Shown here: positions 26,983 through 35,696 of the stretch, piece after piece | Numbering within the stretch: the stretch's first letter is position 1 | Layout: the number at the start of each line of letters is the position of its first letter | Source of the DNA: Mesorhizobium sp. NZP2077 | Lineage (GTDB): Bacteria > Pseudomonadota > Alphaproteobacteria > Rhizobiales > Rhizobiaceae | Assembly (NCBI RefSeq): GCF_013170805.1 | Contig: NZ_CP051293.1 | Coordinates: 5,648,001-5,712,000, forward strand | Direction: 5' to 3' | Length of the DNA: 64,000 bases | The notes under the pieces: generated by a model | The model's database searches: none | Told to the model about the DNA's origin: nothing | The model's input: only the letters and a program-made list of their open reading frames with translations | Program-made: the position numbers and the translations under genes

Positions 26983-27618
26983 GTGACCATCGATGCCGCC
27001 GACCTGAAAAAAATGTTCGATGCGATCGCGGTGGCGATCGAGGCCGACAGGGACCGGCTCTGCCAGCTCGACGGTGTCATTGGCGACGCCGACCATGGCA
27101 TTGCGATGGAGCTCGGCTTCAATGCCGTGCGCGATGCACTGGCGCCGCTCGACCTTGCAACGACCGAGCCGACGGCGCTGCTCAACATGGCAGCGAAATC
27201 GTTCCTGAATGCCGTCGGCGCCTCGTCAGGCCCGCTCTACGCAACGGCCTTCATGCGCGCAGCCGCCGCCGTCAAGGGCAAGGCGACGCTGGCGGATCCG
27301 GACTTCATCGCCCTGTTCCAGGCTATGGCGCAAGGCATCAAGGATCGCGGCAAGGCGAAACCAGGCGAAAAGACGATGGTCGACGCCTGGCAGCCGGCGG
27401 CCGAAGCGGCCGCCGCAGCCAATGTCGCCGGCAAGACCCTGGCTCAGAGCCTCGAGGCGGCCCTCGCCGCCGCCGAGTCTGGTGCTGAAGCGACCAAGGA
27501 TATGATCGCCGCCAAGGGCCGCTCCTCGCGGCTCGGCGAGCGATCGCTCGGCCATATGGACCCGGGCGCGGCGTCGGCCGTCACCGTCATCCGCGCGGTG
27601 CGAGACAGTCTCGCTTAG
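26983..27618 (+). CDS. dhaL: DhaL-type nucleotide-binding kinase subunit
   Basis: A 211-residue all-alpha subunit that holds Mg-ATP for DhaK. The metal/nucleotide motif [18 protein letters not shown] (aspartates near 26 and 28), [19 protein letters not shown], and [20 protein letters not shown] are the DhaL hallmarks. GTG start at 26983, 15 bases after dhaK. Its stop overlaps the stop of the convergent rpiB gene by two bases, so no terminator fits between them. Confidence 0.87.
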   Translation: MTIDAADLKKMFDAIAVAIEADRDRLCQLDGVIGDADHGIAMELGFNAVRDALAPLDLATTEPTALLNMAAKSFLNAVGASSGPLYATAFMRAAAAVKGKATLADPDFIALFQAMAQGIKDRGKAKPGEKTMVDAWQPAAEAAAAANVAGKTLAQSLEAALAAAESGAEATKDMIAAKGRSSRLGERSLGHMDPGAASAVTVIRAVRDSLA

Positions 27619-28055
27619 CTCTTCGCGGCGTCGAGCCTGTCGATCGCCTGGACATTGCCGGCCGACGGTCCCTTCTCGTCGAACTCGGAGGCGAGCCAGG
27701 TATCGACGATCGCCTTGGCCAGCTCCGGGCCGATGACACGGGCGCCCATGGTGATGATCTGGGCGTTGTTGGATTTCGCCGCGCGCTCGGCCGAATAGGT
27801 GTCGTGGGTGAGTGCGGCGCGGATGCCCGGCACCTTGTTTGCCGAGATCGAGACGCCGATGCCGGTGCCGCAGAACAGGATGCCGCGCTCGTTCTCGCCG
27901 TCGATGATGGTCTGGGCGAGTTTTTGCGACAGGTCGGCATAGTAGCCGGCCTGGCTGAGGTCGCTGACCGTGAGGCCCGGCTTGGTCGCAAGGTGTGCGG
28001 CGATGACGTCTAGCAGCGGCTTGCCCGCGCTGTCGGCTCCAATGGCTATTTTCAT
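27615..28055 (-). CDS. eryI: RpiB-type sugar-phosphate isomerase, D-erythrose-4-phosphate isomerase
   Basis: A 146-residue RpiB/LacAB fold enzyme: [14 protein letters not shown], the catalytic cysteine in [20 protein letters not shown] and [19 protein letters not shown]. In Brucella the orthologue (EryI) makes D-erythrose-4-P from D-erythrulose-4-P as the last step of erythritol catabolism. Immediately downstream of tpiA2 (28 bases), as in other rhizobial erythritol loci. The ATG at 28055 gives the family N terminus. The housekeeping ribose-5-P isomerase would be encoded elsewhere. Confidence 0.9.
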   Translation of the reverse strand: MKIAIGADSAGKPLLDVIAAHLATKPGLTVSDLSQAGYYADLSQKLAQTIIDGENERGILFCGTGIGVSISANKVPGIRAALTHDTYSAERAAKSNNAQIITMGARVIGPELAKAIVDTWLASEFDEKGPSAGNVQAIDRLDAAKS

Positions 28056-28083
28056 GTTTTTTCCCTTTCGTGTTTGGATGATT

Positions 28084-28842
28084 TCAGATCGTCGCCGAAG
28101 CGCGGCCGAGAATGTCGATGTAGCCATCCGCCTGCCAGGCGGAGCGGCCGATGAAGAGGCCGTCAATATTGGGCTGGCCGATCAACTCGGCGGCATTGCC
28201 GGGATTGACGCTGCCGCCATAGAGCACCGCTGGCACGGACGGCAGCAGGCCGCCGGCCACCGTCTTGATCAGCGCCTGCTGCTTGTCGGCATAGTCGGCG
28301 CTGGCCGGAATGCCCTTGTCGCCGATCGCCCACACCGGCTCGTAGCCGAACAGGATTTTCGCGCCCTTCGCCTCGCCTTCGAGGAATTGCAGCGCCCCTT
28401 CAACTTGGGCGCTCAGCACAGCATCGGCCTTGCCGCTTTCGCGCTCGGCCAGTGTCTCGCCGACACAGATCAGCGGGATCAAGCCGTGCTTCACCGCTGC
28501 CGCCGTCTTCAGGCCGACAGTGCGGTCGGTCTCGCCAAAATGCTCGCGCCGTTCGCTGTGGCCGAGTTCGACCAGATCGAGCCCGCAGTCGGTCAGCATC
28601 AGCGGCGAGATCTCGCCGGTCCAGGCGCCGGCATCGGCCCAATGCATGTTCTGGGCACCGACCTTGATGCGCGTCGACGACAGCGCCCGCTTGACCTCGC
28701 GCACCGCCGTGAAAGGCGGGATGACGAAGGGCTGGATGCGGTCATCGAAACCGGGAATGAAGCCGGCTAGGCGCTCGGCGAAATCCAGCGCCTCGGCGAG
28801 CGTCTTGTTCATCTTCCAGCTTGTGCCGACCCAATACACCAC
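28084..28842 (-). CDS. eryH: Triosephosphate-isomerase-like D-3-tetrulose-4-phosphate isomerase (TpiA2)
   Basis: A 252-residue TIM-barrel isomerase. Catalytic residues are intact: lysine in TSWKMNKTL, histidine in [16 protein letters not shown], glutamate in [16 protein letters not shown], and the phosphate loop [16 protein letters not shown]. The N terminus [13 protein letters not shown] differs from housekeeping TpiA. In Brucella and Rhizobium this paralogue is needed for growth on erythritol and interconverts D-3-tetrulose-4-P and D-erythrulose-4-P. GTG start at 28842. Sits between the DeoR gene and eryI in a deoR-eryH-eryI operon. Confidence 0.9.
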   Translation of the reverse strand: MVYWVGTSWKMNKTLAEALDFAERLAGFIPGFDDRIQPFVIPPFTAVREVKRALSSTRIKVGAQNMHWADAGAWTGEISPLMLTDCGLDLVELGHSERREHFGETDRTVGLKTAAAVKHGLIPLICVGETLAERESGKADAVLSAQVEGALQFLEGEAKGAKILFGYEPVWAIGDKGIPASADYADKQQALIKTVAGGLLPSVPAVLYGGSVNPGNAAELIGQPNIDGLFIGRSAWQADGYIDILGRASATI

Positions 28843-28865
28843 GTGTGCTCCTTTCAGTGCCGAAC

Positions 28866-29630
28866 TCAGTTGCCGACCAAGGCCACCGAGACACCGGCGG
28901 CATCCAGCGCCTCGTACAACCCCGGTTCGAGCTCACGGCCAGTGAAGACCGTGTCGAACGCCTTGAGGTCGGTGAGAAAATGCAGCGCCGTGCGGCCGAA
29001 CTTGCCGTGATCGACCAGCAGGTATTTGCGGGTTGCCGCCGCCATCATCAGCCGCTTGGCCTGCACCACCTCCTGGTCCTGGTGGAAGGCGGAGGCGCCA
29101 TGGATGGCGGATGAGGACAAGAAGGCGACGTCGGCGCGCAGCGATTTGAGCATGTCCTCGGCGAGCAGGCCGAAGAAGCCGTGGAATTTCTTGCTGTATT
29201 GGCCCCCGAGCGCGATCAGGTTGATGCCTCCCGCTCCGGCTAGCTCCTGGATGACGGCCAGATTGTTGGAGATCACCGTCAGCGGCCGCAGATCGGCGAG
29301 ATGGCGCGCAATGCCGCCCGCTGTCGAACCGTCGTCGATGATTACCGTCTGGCCGGGCTCGATCATGGCCACGGCGGCTGCCGCGAGGCGCTGCTTTTCC
29401 CCGGTCGCCTGCTTTTGCCGGTAGCGGAAATCGCTTTCGAACAGGCTGCTCGGCTGGATCGAGGCGCCGCCACGCACCTTGCGCAGGAAACCGCTTTCCT
29501 CGAGATCGTCGAGGTCGCGGTGCACGGTCATCTTGGAAACGCCAAAGCGCAAGGCGAGGTCATCGACGCCGGCCTGACCGGCGTCCATCAGAAACTCCAT
29601 GATGCCTTGCCGCCTGATATCGCTCTTCAT
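28866..29630 (-). CDS. DeoR-family regulator of the eryH-eryI block
   Basis: A 254-residue repressor. N-terminal helix-turn-helix DDLALRFGVSKMTVHRDLDD (about 22-41), GGAS linker, then the DeoR sugar-phosphate sensor (IIDDGSTAGGIARHLAD, SNNLAVIQELAG, GQYSKKFHGFFG, VDHGKFGRTALHFL). It is the first gene of the deoR-eryH-eryI operon and divergent from the class II aldolase gene, the usual placement for a local regulator that senses a pathway sugar phosphate. Confidence 0.9.
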   Translation of the reverse strand: MKSDIRRQGIMEFLMDAGQAGVDDLALRFGVSKMTVHRDLDDLEESGFLRKVRGGASIQPSSLFESDFRYRQKQATGEKQRLAAAAVAMIEPGQTVIIDDGSTAGGIARHLADLRPLTVISNNLAVIQELAGAGGINLIALGGQYSKKFHGFFGLLAEDMLKSLRADVAFLSSSAIHGASAFHQDQEVVQAKRLMMAAATRKYLLVDHGKFGRTALHFLTDLKAFDTVFTGRELEPGLYEALDAAGVSVALVGN

Positions 29631-29704
29631 TGCCGCCGACCGCCAACGCCGAAACGTGGCTCCTTGATCGAAAGCTCAGGATATAACAGCTATCGTCGCA
29701 AAAG

Positions 29705-29723
29705 TATCAAATATTTTGTGATA
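29705..29723. promoter_or_regulatory. Possible operator between deoR and fba
   Basis: TATCA, nine bases, TGATA in an AT-rich patch 75 bases upstream of the deoR start. The 275-base divergent region around it is otherwise gene-free. The same TGATA/TATCA half-sites occur, in the opposite orientation, upstream of eryD at 43918. Confidence 0.4.
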
Positions 29724-29905
29724 ATGGGATAATTTCCTGGGATATTCCACTTGCCCCGATCGCGGCGCTGTAACAAGAATTGCGGCCGGGACGGTCTGTC
29801 ACGGTTGCGGTTGCGCCGAAATCCAGCCAGAAGCATCGGTGGGCTGGACGATGTGCGGACAGTCCGCAACCACCAGGTTTGAAACCAGATACGGGAGACT
29901 ATTCG

Positions 29906-30970
29906 TTGGCTCGCATCACACTGAGACAATTGCTCGATCACGCTGCTGAATACGGCTATGGCGTGCCGGCCTTCAACATGAACAACATGGAACAGGGCCT
30001 CGCCATCATGGAGGCGGCGGAAGAGACCAAATCGCCCGTCATCCTGCAGGCAAGCCGCGGTGCGCGCGCCTATGCCAATGACGTGGTGCTGGCCAAGCTG
30101 ATCGATGCGCTGGTCGAAATCCATCCCGACATCCCGGTCTGCATGCATCTCGACCATGGCAACAACGAAGCCACCTGCGTCACCGCGATCCAGTACGGCT
30201 TCACCTCGGTGATGATGGACGGCTCGCTCAAGGAAGACGGCAAGTCGCCGGCCGACTACGCCTATAACTCCGGCATCACCAAGCGCGTCGTCGACATGGC
30301 GCATTGGGGCGGCGTGTCGGTCGAAGGCGAGATCGGCGTGCTCGGTTCGCTGGAGAGCGGCGGCGGCGAGCAGGAAGACGGCCACGGCGTCGAAGGCGCG
30401 ATCAGCCACGACCAGCTCTTGACCGATCCGGAACAGGCGGTGGAGTTCGTCAAGGACACGCATGTCGATGCGCTGGCGGTGGCGATGGGCACCAGCCATG
30501 GCGCCTACAAATTCTCGCGCAAACCCGATGGCGCGGTGCTGGCCATGAACGTCATCGAAGAGATCCATCGGCGGCTGCCGAACATGCACCTCGTCATGCA
30601 CGGCTCGTCCTCGGTGCCGGAGGATCTGCAGGAGATCATCAACAAATACGGCGGCCAGATGAAGCCGACCTGGGGCGTGCCGGTGGAAGAGATCCAGCGC
30701 GGCATCAAGCACGGCGTGCGCAAGATCAACATCGACACCGACAACCGCATGGCGCTGACCGGTGCGATCCGCAAGGTGCTGACGGAAAATCCGAGCGAGT
30801 TCGACCCGCGCAAATATCTGACGCCGGCGATGGCGGCGATGAGGAAGCTCTGCAAGCAGCGCTTCGAGGAGTTCGGCACCGCCGGCAACGCCCAGAAGAT
30901 CAAGCCGCTGCCGGTCTCGGAAATGGCCAAGCGCTATAAATCGGGCAGCCTCGATCCGAAGTTCGGCTGA
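29906..30970 (+). CDS. Class II fructose/sedoheptulose-bisphosphate aldolase
   Basis: A 354-residue zinc aldolase of the Calvin-cycle (CbbA) subtype. Metal and substrate motifs: [66 protein letters not shown] and [18 protein letters not shown]. It starts with TTG at 29906 behind GGGAGA, giving the family N terminus [13 protein letters not shown]. Enzymes of this subtype can condense DHAP with glyceraldehyde-3-P or with erythrose-4-P. Beside an erythrose-4-P-producing pathway it may make sedoheptulose-1,7-bisphosphate; that is inference. Divergent from deoR and ends in a shared terminator with eryC. Confidence 0.92.
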   Translation: MARITLRQLLDHAAEYGYGVPAFNMNNMEQGLAIMEAAEETKSPVILQASRGARAYANDVVLAKLIDALVEIHPDIPVCMHLDHGNNEATCVTAIQYGFTSVMMDGSLKEDGKSPADYAYNSGITKRVVDMAHWGGVSVEGEIGVLGSLESGGGEQEDGHGVEGAISHDQLLTDPEQAVEFVKDTHVDALAVAMGTSHGAYKFSRKPDGAVLAMNVIEEIHRRLPNMHLVMHGSSSVPEDLQEIINKYGGQMKPTWGVPVEEIQRGIKHGVRKINIDTDNRMALTGAIRKVLTENPSEFDPRKYLTPAMAAMRKLCKQRFEEFGTAGNAQKIKPLPVSEMAKRYKSGSLDPKFG

Positions 30971-31000
30971 GTCTGGCGACTTCAAACCTGCAGAGTTCGA

Positions 31001-31036
31001 CGGGCAGGAGCTGCATCAGCTCCTGCCCGATTTCTA
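31001..31036. terminator. Terminator between fba and the ery operon
   Basis: CGGGCAGGAGCTG, three bases, CAGCTCCTGCCCG and then ATTTCTATT. A 13-base perfect stem between convergent operons. Confidence 0.85.
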
Positions 31037-31975
31037 TTCGGCCTTTGGCCGGAGATCGGACCTGCCGCTCTCGATGAACGGCGCCCAGTAGTCGACGGAC
31101 TCACGGATCATGGCGACAACCTGATGGTCGACCGGCTCGCGCTCGCGGAACGACAGTTCGAGGCAGATCTCGTTGTCGATGCCGCCGCCGCGCCGCACCG
31201 TCTCCAGCAGTTTTGCCGGCGTGATGCGGCCATCCCTGTTGTAGGTCGCCGTGAACGGCCAATGGCCGCCCTTGTTCATCGACGATTGCTTGATGTGGAT
31301 GATCGGCGATTTCCTCGGAAAGGCTTCGGCCCAGGCATAGGGATCGATGTCGGCCGGGTTGCTGGAGGTGACGTCGCCATGGTCGATATCGACCATCATC
31401 TCCAGCGGAATGGCGATGCCTGCGGCGTCGATCGCGCCTTGCAGTTGCCGGCAGTTCTCGATGGTGTGGCCGAACTCGCGGCCGACCGACATCGGCTCCC
31501 AGAACAAATAGGTCAGGCCTGCCGCCTTGGCATGCTCGGCGACCTCGCGCCAGCAGTCCAGCGCGATGTCGAACAGCCTGGCGCGACGCTCGAGGTCGTC
31601 AAAGTCGCGATGGGTGAAGATGGCGAATTGCGTGCCCATGCCGCTTGCGCCAAGCTCGGCTGAGATGTCGGCGAAGGTCTTGAACCAGTCGACATAGTAG
31701 CGGCGTACATCGGCGTCGGGATGGCCGAAATGATTGAGCCGGCCGTAGGGACCGGTCATGCCGGAGGTGACGCGCACGCCGGTGCGGGCGAGTGCGTTGC
31801 GAAACAGGCGGACGAATTTGACGATCGTCGCCGCCGGCCAGCCCGGATTGACGAATTCATGTGTAAGCTGCACGTCCCGAATGCCGATGCCATAGGCGAT
31901 GGTATCGATCAGGTCGTCCGGGTCGGCAAAGCGGTTGACCAGTGGATTGGTGTTGAGGGAGAGCGTGAAGGCCAA
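31034..31975 (-). CDS. eryC: Tetrulose-4-phosphate racemase EryC
   Basis: A 313-residue xylose-isomerase-like TIM barrel. SLNTNPLVNRFADPDDLID, QLTHEFVNPGWPAATIVK, TSGMTGPYGRLNHFGHPDAD, FWEPMSVGREFGHTIEN, MMVDIDHGDVTSSNPADIDP and SPIIHIKQSSMNKGGHWPFT carry the acidic and histidine metal ligands of the fold and match the Brucella EryC pattern. It converts L-3-tetrulose-4-P to D-3-tetrulose-4-P. TTG start at 31975 behind GGGAGGG. It is the last gene of the leftward polyol operon, 49 bases after the class II aldolase gene. Confidence 0.88.
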   Translation of the reverse strand: MAFTLSLNTNPLVNRFADPDDLIDTIAYGIGIRDVQLTHEFVNPGWPAATIVKFVRLFRNALARTGVRVTSGMTGPYGRLNHFGHPDADVRRYYVDWFKTFADISAELGASGMGTQFAIFTHRDFDDLERRARLFDIALDCWREVAEHAKAAGLTYLFWEPMSVGREFGHTIENCRQLQGAIDAAGIAIPLEMMVDIDHGDVTSSNPADIDPYAWAEAFPRKSPIIHIKQSSMNKGGHWPFTATYNRDGRITPAKLLETVRRGGGIDNEICLELSFREREPVDHQVVAMIRESVDYWAPFIESGRSDLRPKAE

Positions 31976-32024
31976 GGCCGCTATCCCTCCCCGAGCAACG
32001 ACACGATGGTGGAGCGGAATGCCG

Positions 32025-33083
32025 TCATTGCAGCGTCGCCCCCTCGCGGTTGAGCTGCTGACGGTATTTTTCGGCGTCCCAGTTCAGCAGTTCGGCATTC
32101 TCTTTCGGGCTGAGATAATTGACCCGCGCCGCACCATCGACGCGCGCGGCGACATCGGCCAGGCAGCGCGCCATCGCTTCGGCGCCGGCATTGGCATCCC
32201 GGCGCATCAGCACGCCCTTGCCGGGAAAGAGGATGGACTTCGGCGCGGCCGCGGTGCGGGCGACGACCGCCGCCGCGTCCTCGCCAGGGCCGGCGATCAC
32301 CGAGCCGACGCCGAGGAAGATGACATGATCCGGATAGAGGCTGCCGGAAGCGGCGATGCGGCAACTGGCAAGATCGGTCGCGACGGCATGCGCGGCAGCC
32401 GAGGCCGGCAGCCGATAGTCGCTGCCGGCGGCGAGCCGCAGCAAAGCGTCAAGATCGGTTAGCGGGGCCGGTCGCGGCGGCCGCGCGAGCAGCCCGGTCA
32501 CCCGTTGCAGCAGCAAGGCTGCTTCGCCGACCGTGTCGGCGGCGACCACCAGCCCGTGATTGCCAAGCACCAGCACATTGGTCGCGGGCTTCAGCCGCTC
32601 GGCGATCGCCTGCGCCAGCGGCAGGCCGGGCCGGCGATACGGCACGAACGCCCAATCGAGCCCACGCAGGCGCTCCTCCAGCACCGCTTCGGCATTGGCC
32701 TGCACGGCGATCGAAATCGTCTCGACGCAATGGACGTGGACGACGATCTTCTGCGGCAGCAGCGCGTGCACGGTCGTCTCGATGGAGGGCCGCAGATGGC
32801 GAGGGTTGAGATCCACCAGCGTGAACTGACCGGCCGTCTCCGCCGTCGGGCTCCGCTGAGCCACGGCATCCAGCAACGGCGCCAACGCGACCGGCACCAT
32901 GATCTCGTCGTCGCGCGCATTCTTCAGCCAGGTGCCGGAGGCCTTGATCCACAGCACGCCGGCCTGCTTGATGGAGGTGTTGCCGCCGGCGCCCTGAACC
33001 AGCAGCGGGTCGGCGCCGATGCTGGCCGACAAGGAGCGCAGCATGCAGAATTCGCTGGAGTGGTTGTCGCCCGAATGCGCCAT
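32025..33083 (-). CDS. Class II aldolase/adducin-type sugar-phosphate aldolase
   Basis: A 352-residue single-domain protein resembling the aldolase half of RhaD fusions: LVQGAGGNTSIKQAGVLWIKASG, then SIETTVHALLPQKIVVHVHCV with metal histidines, a YRRPGLPLAQAIAE segment, and LVLGNHGLVVAADTVGEAA. Its ATG shares a base with the eryB stop (TGATG), so the two are translationally coupled. The erythritol pathway itself needs no aldolase. This gene, with the 2-hydroxyacid dehydrogenase two genes upstream, suggests a side route, for example for a pentulose-phosphate or an oxidised tetronate. It is a homologue of the aldolase domain encoded at 14992. Confidence 0.8.
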   Translation of the reverse strand: MAHSGDNHSSEFCMLRSLSASIGADPLLVQGAGGNTSIKQAGVLWIKASGTWLKNARDDEIMVPVALAPLLDAVAQRSPTAETAGQFTLVDLNPRHLRPSIETTVHALLPQKIVVHVHCVETISIAVQANAEAVLEERLRGLDWAFVPYRRPGLPLAQAIAERLKPATNVLVLGNHGLVVAADTVGEAALLLQRVTGLLARPPRPAPLTDLDALLRLAAGSDYRLPASAAAHAVATDLASCRIAASGSLYPDHVIFLGVGSVIAGPGEDAAAVVARTAAAPKSILFPGKGVLMRRDANAGAEAMARCLADVAARVDGAARVNYLSPKENAELLNWDAEKYRQQLNREGATLQ

Positions 33084-34600
33084 CAGCCTGCCCTCGCCAG
33101 CCGGTTTGCGGACCAATGCTCGAAGGCCGCCCTCTCCTCGGCGGACAGATGCAGGCCATGCTTGGTGCGCCGCTCCAGTATATCGGCCGATGTCATGGCC
33201 CATTCCCGGTCGAAGAGATAATTGGCCTCGCGCTCGAAGAAATCCTTGCCGAAGCAGCGCCCGAGATCATCGAGCGAACGCGCCGCGCCAACCAAAGCCC
33301 GTGTCCTGGTGCCGTAGAGCCGGCCGTAATGCTTGAGCAGCGATGCCGGCATCCACGGATACTCGCGACCGAGATCGCCGAGAAACTGTTCGAAATCGGC
33401 GTTGGCGATGTCGCCGCCAGGCAGATGTGCTTTCGCTGTCCAGGGCTTGCCCATGCGGGGAAAGAACGGAGCGATCCTGTCCAGCGCATGTTCGGCCAGT
33501 TTGCGGAAGGTGGTGATCTTGCCGCCGAAGACGGAAAGCAGCGGCGCCTGCGCGTCCGGCGCGTCGAGCTCGAAAATATAGTCGCGGGTCACAGCACTGG
33601 GGTTGTCGGCATTGTCGTCATAGAGTGGCCTGACGCCGGAGAACGAATAAACGACATCGCCGCGCGCAAGGCCGCGCTTGAAATAGCGGTTGACCACCTT
33701 GATCAGGTAATCGATCTCGCTTTCATCGGCGGCCACGTCCTCAGGCCGGCCCTCATAGGGAATGTCGGTGGTGCCGATCAGAGCGAGATCGTTCTGATAG
33801 GGGTTGATGAAGATCACACGCTTGTCGCTGTTCTGGATGAGATAGGCCTGCCGCCCCTCCCAGAATTTAGGCACGACGATGTGGCTGCCCTTGACCAGGC
33901 GGACATTGCGCCTGGAGTTCTGGCCGGCAACACGGTTGACGATGTCGTTGACCCAGGGGCCGGCGGCATTGATCAGCGCGCGGGCCCGAACCACCGTCCT
34001 GATGCCCGTCCTGCCGTCCTGCATCTCGACGACCCACAGACCGTTCTCGCGGCGGGCGGCGGTGCAAGCGGTACGGGTGAAAACCCTGGCTCCGCGCTCA
34101 GCGGCGTCGAGCGCGTTTATGACAACGAGGCGGGCATCGTCGACCCAGCAGTCGGAATATTCGAAGCCGCGCCGGAAGGCATCCTTGATCGGCGCGCCCT
34201 CGGGCGCGGTGCGCAAATTGAGCGCACGGGTCGCTGGCAGCCGCTTGCGGCCGCCGAGATGGTCGTAGAGGAACAGGCCGAGCCGCACCAGCCATGCCGG
34301 CCGGTCGTCGGGGCTGTGCGGCAGCACGAAACGCATCGGCCAGATGATGTGGGGTGCTGACTCCAACAGCACCTCACGCTCGATCAGCGCCTCGCGCACC
34401 AGGCGGAATTCGTAATATTCGAGATAGCGCAGGCCGCCATGGACGAGCTTGCCCGAGCGCGAGCTGGTGCCTTCGGCGAGATCGTCCTTTTCGCACAGGA
34501 TAACCGAAAGACCGCGGCCCGCGGCATCGCGCGCGATGCCGGCGCCATTGACGCCGCCGCCTATGACGAAGAGGTCGACGATTTCAGGACCGCCGTTCAT
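33083..34600 (-). CDS. eryB: FAD-dependent erythritol-4-phosphate dehydrogenase
   Basis: A 505-residue GlpD-family flavoprotein. FAD-binding LFVIGGGVNGAGIARDAAGR at the N terminus, SGKLVHGGLRYLEYYEF, ALINAAGPWVNDIVNR, GTTDIPYEGRPEDVAAD and SVFGGKITTFRKLAEHALD are full family motifs, and the C-terminal DAO_C domain is present. It oxidises L-erythritol-4-P to L-3-tetrulose-4-P at the membrane face, passing electrons to quinone. Gene order with eryA and eryC argues for EryB rather than glycerol-3-P dehydrogenase, although substrate overlap is possible. Confidence 0.87.
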   Translation of the reverse strand: MNGGPEIVDLFVIGGGVNGAGIARDAAGRGLSVILCEKDDLAEGTSSRSGKLVHGGLRYLEYYEFRLVREALIEREVLLESAPHIIWPMRFVLPHSPDDRPAWLVRLGLFLYDHLGGRKRLPATRALNLRTAPEGAPIKDAFRRGFEYSDCWVDDARLVVINALDAAERGARVFTRTACTAARRENGLWVVEMQDGRTGIRTVVRARALINAAGPWVNDIVNRVAGQNSRRNVRLVKGSHIVVPKFWEGRQAYLIQNSDKRVIFINPYQNDLALIGTTDIPYEGRPEDVAADESEIDYLIKVVNRYFKRGLARGDVVYSFSGVRPLYDDNADNPSAVTRDYIFELDAPDAQAPLLSVFGGKITTFRKLAEHALDRIAPFFPRMGKPWTAKAHLPGGDIANADFEQFLGDLGREYPWMPASLLKHYGRLYGTRTRALVGAARSLDDLGRCFGKDFFEREANYLFDREWAMTSADILERRTKHGLHLSAEERAAFEHWSANRLARAG

Positions 34601-34645
34601 GTCGCCGTGGCCTCGATGCCGATGTGATGCGTCATGGCGGCTGCC

Positions 34646-35686
34646 TCAGCACGGATTGACCGGAGGCAGCCCGGCGAGGTAGCGGCGCACCTCTTCGGCG
34701 GCCTGTTCGGCGGCATAGGTGACGGTGCGCACCGAAGCACCGGCGATATGCGGCGTTAGCGTCACATTGGGGAGCTGCAGCAACGGCCAGTCGGCAGGCA
34801 CCGGCTCGACCGCGAACGTCTCCAGCATGGCGCTGGCGATCTGGCCTGAAACAAGCGCCTCGTAGAGCGCGTCATAGTCGATCAGCGGCCCACGTGCGGT
34901 GTTGATGAGAATCACGCCCGGCTTCATCCGCGCGATGGTGTCCGTGCCGATCATGCCGCGCGTCTCCTCGGTCACCCGGGGATGCAGCGTGACGACATCC
35001 GAGCGGGACAGCAGATCGTCCAGCGCGACGAGTTCGACGCCGGCATTGCGGTCGTCGGCACTCAATTGCACATAAGGGTCGCAAACGAGGACATGGCAGC
35101 CGAAGGCGCGCAGCAGGCGGACGACCTTGGTGCCGATATTGCCGTAGCCGATGACACCGACGGTCATTTCGTTGAGCTCGCGGCCGGTGCGGTCGGCGCG
35201 GTAGAGATCGCCGCGCCACTCGCCCTTGCGCAAGGCCTCGTGGCCGACCCGGATCAGACGCGTCTCGGCCAGGATGGCGCCGAGGGTGAACTCGGCGACG
35301 GCCGTCGCGTTGCGGCCAGGCACATTGACCACGATTATGCCGTGCGCCCTGGCAGCAGCCATGTCGATGTTGATCGGCCCGCCGCGCGAAACCGCGACCA
35401 GCTTGAGATCAGGCAGGCGCCGCATCATACCCTCCGACAGGGGCGCCAGTTGGGTCACCAGGGCCTCTGCATCGCCGATGAAGTCGACAACCTCATCGGG
35501 GTGGCCGAAATACTCCTTGACCTTGTCGAGGCCGAGTGCCGGATTGCCGAATTCCATCGGCTCGTCGGGCCAGGCCGTCTGCAATGTCCTGATGTCGAGG
35601 TCGCCAGTGGCGACCTTCTCGATTTTGGCGCGAAACACCTCCGGCAGCATGAAGTTGTCGCCAATGATCGCTATTTTCCTGGGCAT
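34646..35686 (-). CDS. D-isomer-specific 2-hydroxyacid dehydrogenase
   Basis: A 346-residue NAD-dependent enzyme with the PGDH/SerA fold. VGVIGYGNIGTKVVRLLRA is the nucleotide loop; catalytic arginine in INTARGPLIDYDALYEAL, glutamate in MLETFAVEPVP and histidine in VTLTPHIAGASVR are intact. Located between eryA and eryB in the polyol operon, 10 bases after eryA. It is not part of the known erythritol route. Oxidation of a tetronate or pentonate, or reduction of a keto-acid, would fit; the substrate is unknown. Rhizobial loci for other polyols or acid sugars use such enzymes with a class II aldolase. Confidence 0.85.
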   Translation of the reverse strand: MPRKIAIIGDNFMLPEVFRAKIEKVATGDLDIRTLQTAWPDEPMEFGNPALGLDKVKEYFGHPDEVVDFIGDAEALVTQLAPLSEGMMRRLPDLKLVAVSRGGPINIDMAAARAHGIIVVNVPGRNATAVAEFTLGAILAETRLIRVGHEALRKGEWRGDLYRADRTGRELNEMTVGVIGYGNIGTKVVRLLRAFGCHVLVCDPYVQLSADDRNAGVELVALDDLLSRSDVVTLHPRVTEETRGMIGTDTIARMKPGVILINTARGPLIDYDALYEALVSGQIASAMLETFAVEPVPADWPLLQLPNVTLTPHIAGASVRTVTYAAEQAAEEVRRYLAGLPPVNPC

Positions 35687-35696
35687 ACTCGACTTC

